The translations under genes were made by a program, and so were the position numbers. From NCBI GenBank assembly GCA_964485555.1, contig CAZAJN010000001.1:1-5397 (forward strand): a DNA stretch of 5,397 bases, given 5' to 3'. The stretch is from GWC2-37-8 sp964485555. Lineage in GTDB: Bacteria; Patescibacteriota; Minisyncoccia; Moranbacterales; GWC2-37-73. How positions within the stretch are numbered: the stretch's first letter is position 1; every line of letters begins with the position of its first letter. This document shows positions 5,337 to 5,397 of the stretch, one piece after another. The notes under the pieces are model-generated. The model had not been told where the DNA came from. It worked only from the letters and a program-made list of their open reading frames with translations, and searched no databases.

Positions 5337-5397
5337 TTTATTGAGAGTTTGATCCTAGCTCAGGATGAACGCTGGCGGCGTGGATAAGGCATGCAAG
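5337..5397 (+). rRNA. 16S ribosomal RNA, 5' end (partial)
   Basis: The sequence from about 5337 aligns by eye to the universal 16S start: TTGAGAGTTTGATC, then CTCAGGATGAACGCTGGCGGC and the conserved ATGCAAG at 5391-5397. The gene runs off the window. Helix 1 is intact (GAGTT 5345-5349 with AGCTC 5357-5361). The stretch GCGTGGATAAGGCATGCAAG resembles Parcubacteria. The exact mature 5' end is estimated from E. coli and may be off by a few bases. Confidence 0.96.

Noticed and set aside
1..5397. CRISPR array, tRNA, insertion sequence or prophage signs
   Set aside because: No regularly spaced repeats, cloverleaf, transposase or terminal inverted repeats were found by eye.

Overview
The window reads as chromosomal DNA of a member of the candidate phyla radiation (Patescibacteria, probably Parcubacteria). 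The last ~60 bases are the 5' end of a 16S rRNA gene, and its early variable stretch (GCGTGGATAAGGCATGCAAG) resembles those I remember from Parcubacteria. Other hints fit: AT-rich sequence, tightly packed and overlapping genes, mostly weak Shine-Dalgarno sites, and small proteins. TGA is used as a normal stop (genes ending at 457 and 4828), so the TGA-to-glycine code of Gracilibacteria/SR1 does not apply. The lineage call is an inference from a very short rRNA stretch.

Layout. From 26 to 3647 five + strand genes lie head to tail with overlaps or gaps below 20 bases: a MutT-like Nudix hydrolase, a second Nudix hydrolase resembling ADP-ribose pyrophosphatases, a small membrane protein with the conserved Asp/His pattern of YdjM/DUF457-type membrane-bound hydrolases, a family 2 glycosyltransferase of the rhamnosyltransferase (WbbL-like) kind, and a compact family 1 glycoside hydrolase. 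They look like one operon, closed by a strong hairpin terminator at 3697-3720 that works on both strands. From the other side the terminator serves a convergent 103-residue gene of unknown function (3725-4036, minus). That gene starts next to a divergent intergenic region holding a sigma70-type promoter with repeated TATTGC half-sites, followed by a TIM-barrel protein of the sugar phosphate isomerase/AP endonuclease family 2 superfamily (4127-4828).

From 4829 to about 5336 no confident protein gene is seen. This stretch holds a good promoter (TTGACA, 17 bases, extended -10), two short ORFs in different frames that could be remnants of one small gene, a boxA-like element and a row of four strong hairpins, two with stable tetraloops (GCAA and TTCG). 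I read the part next to the 16S gene as the rRNA leader.

How the genes work together: the glycosyltransferase and glycosidase overlap by 19 bases and are probably translated together, which suggests joint synthesis and trimming or recycling of a glycan or glycoside. The Nudix enzymes could clear nucleotide or nucleotide-sugar by-products. This is inference. I saw no clear evidence of a new defence system, mobile element or CRISPR array.
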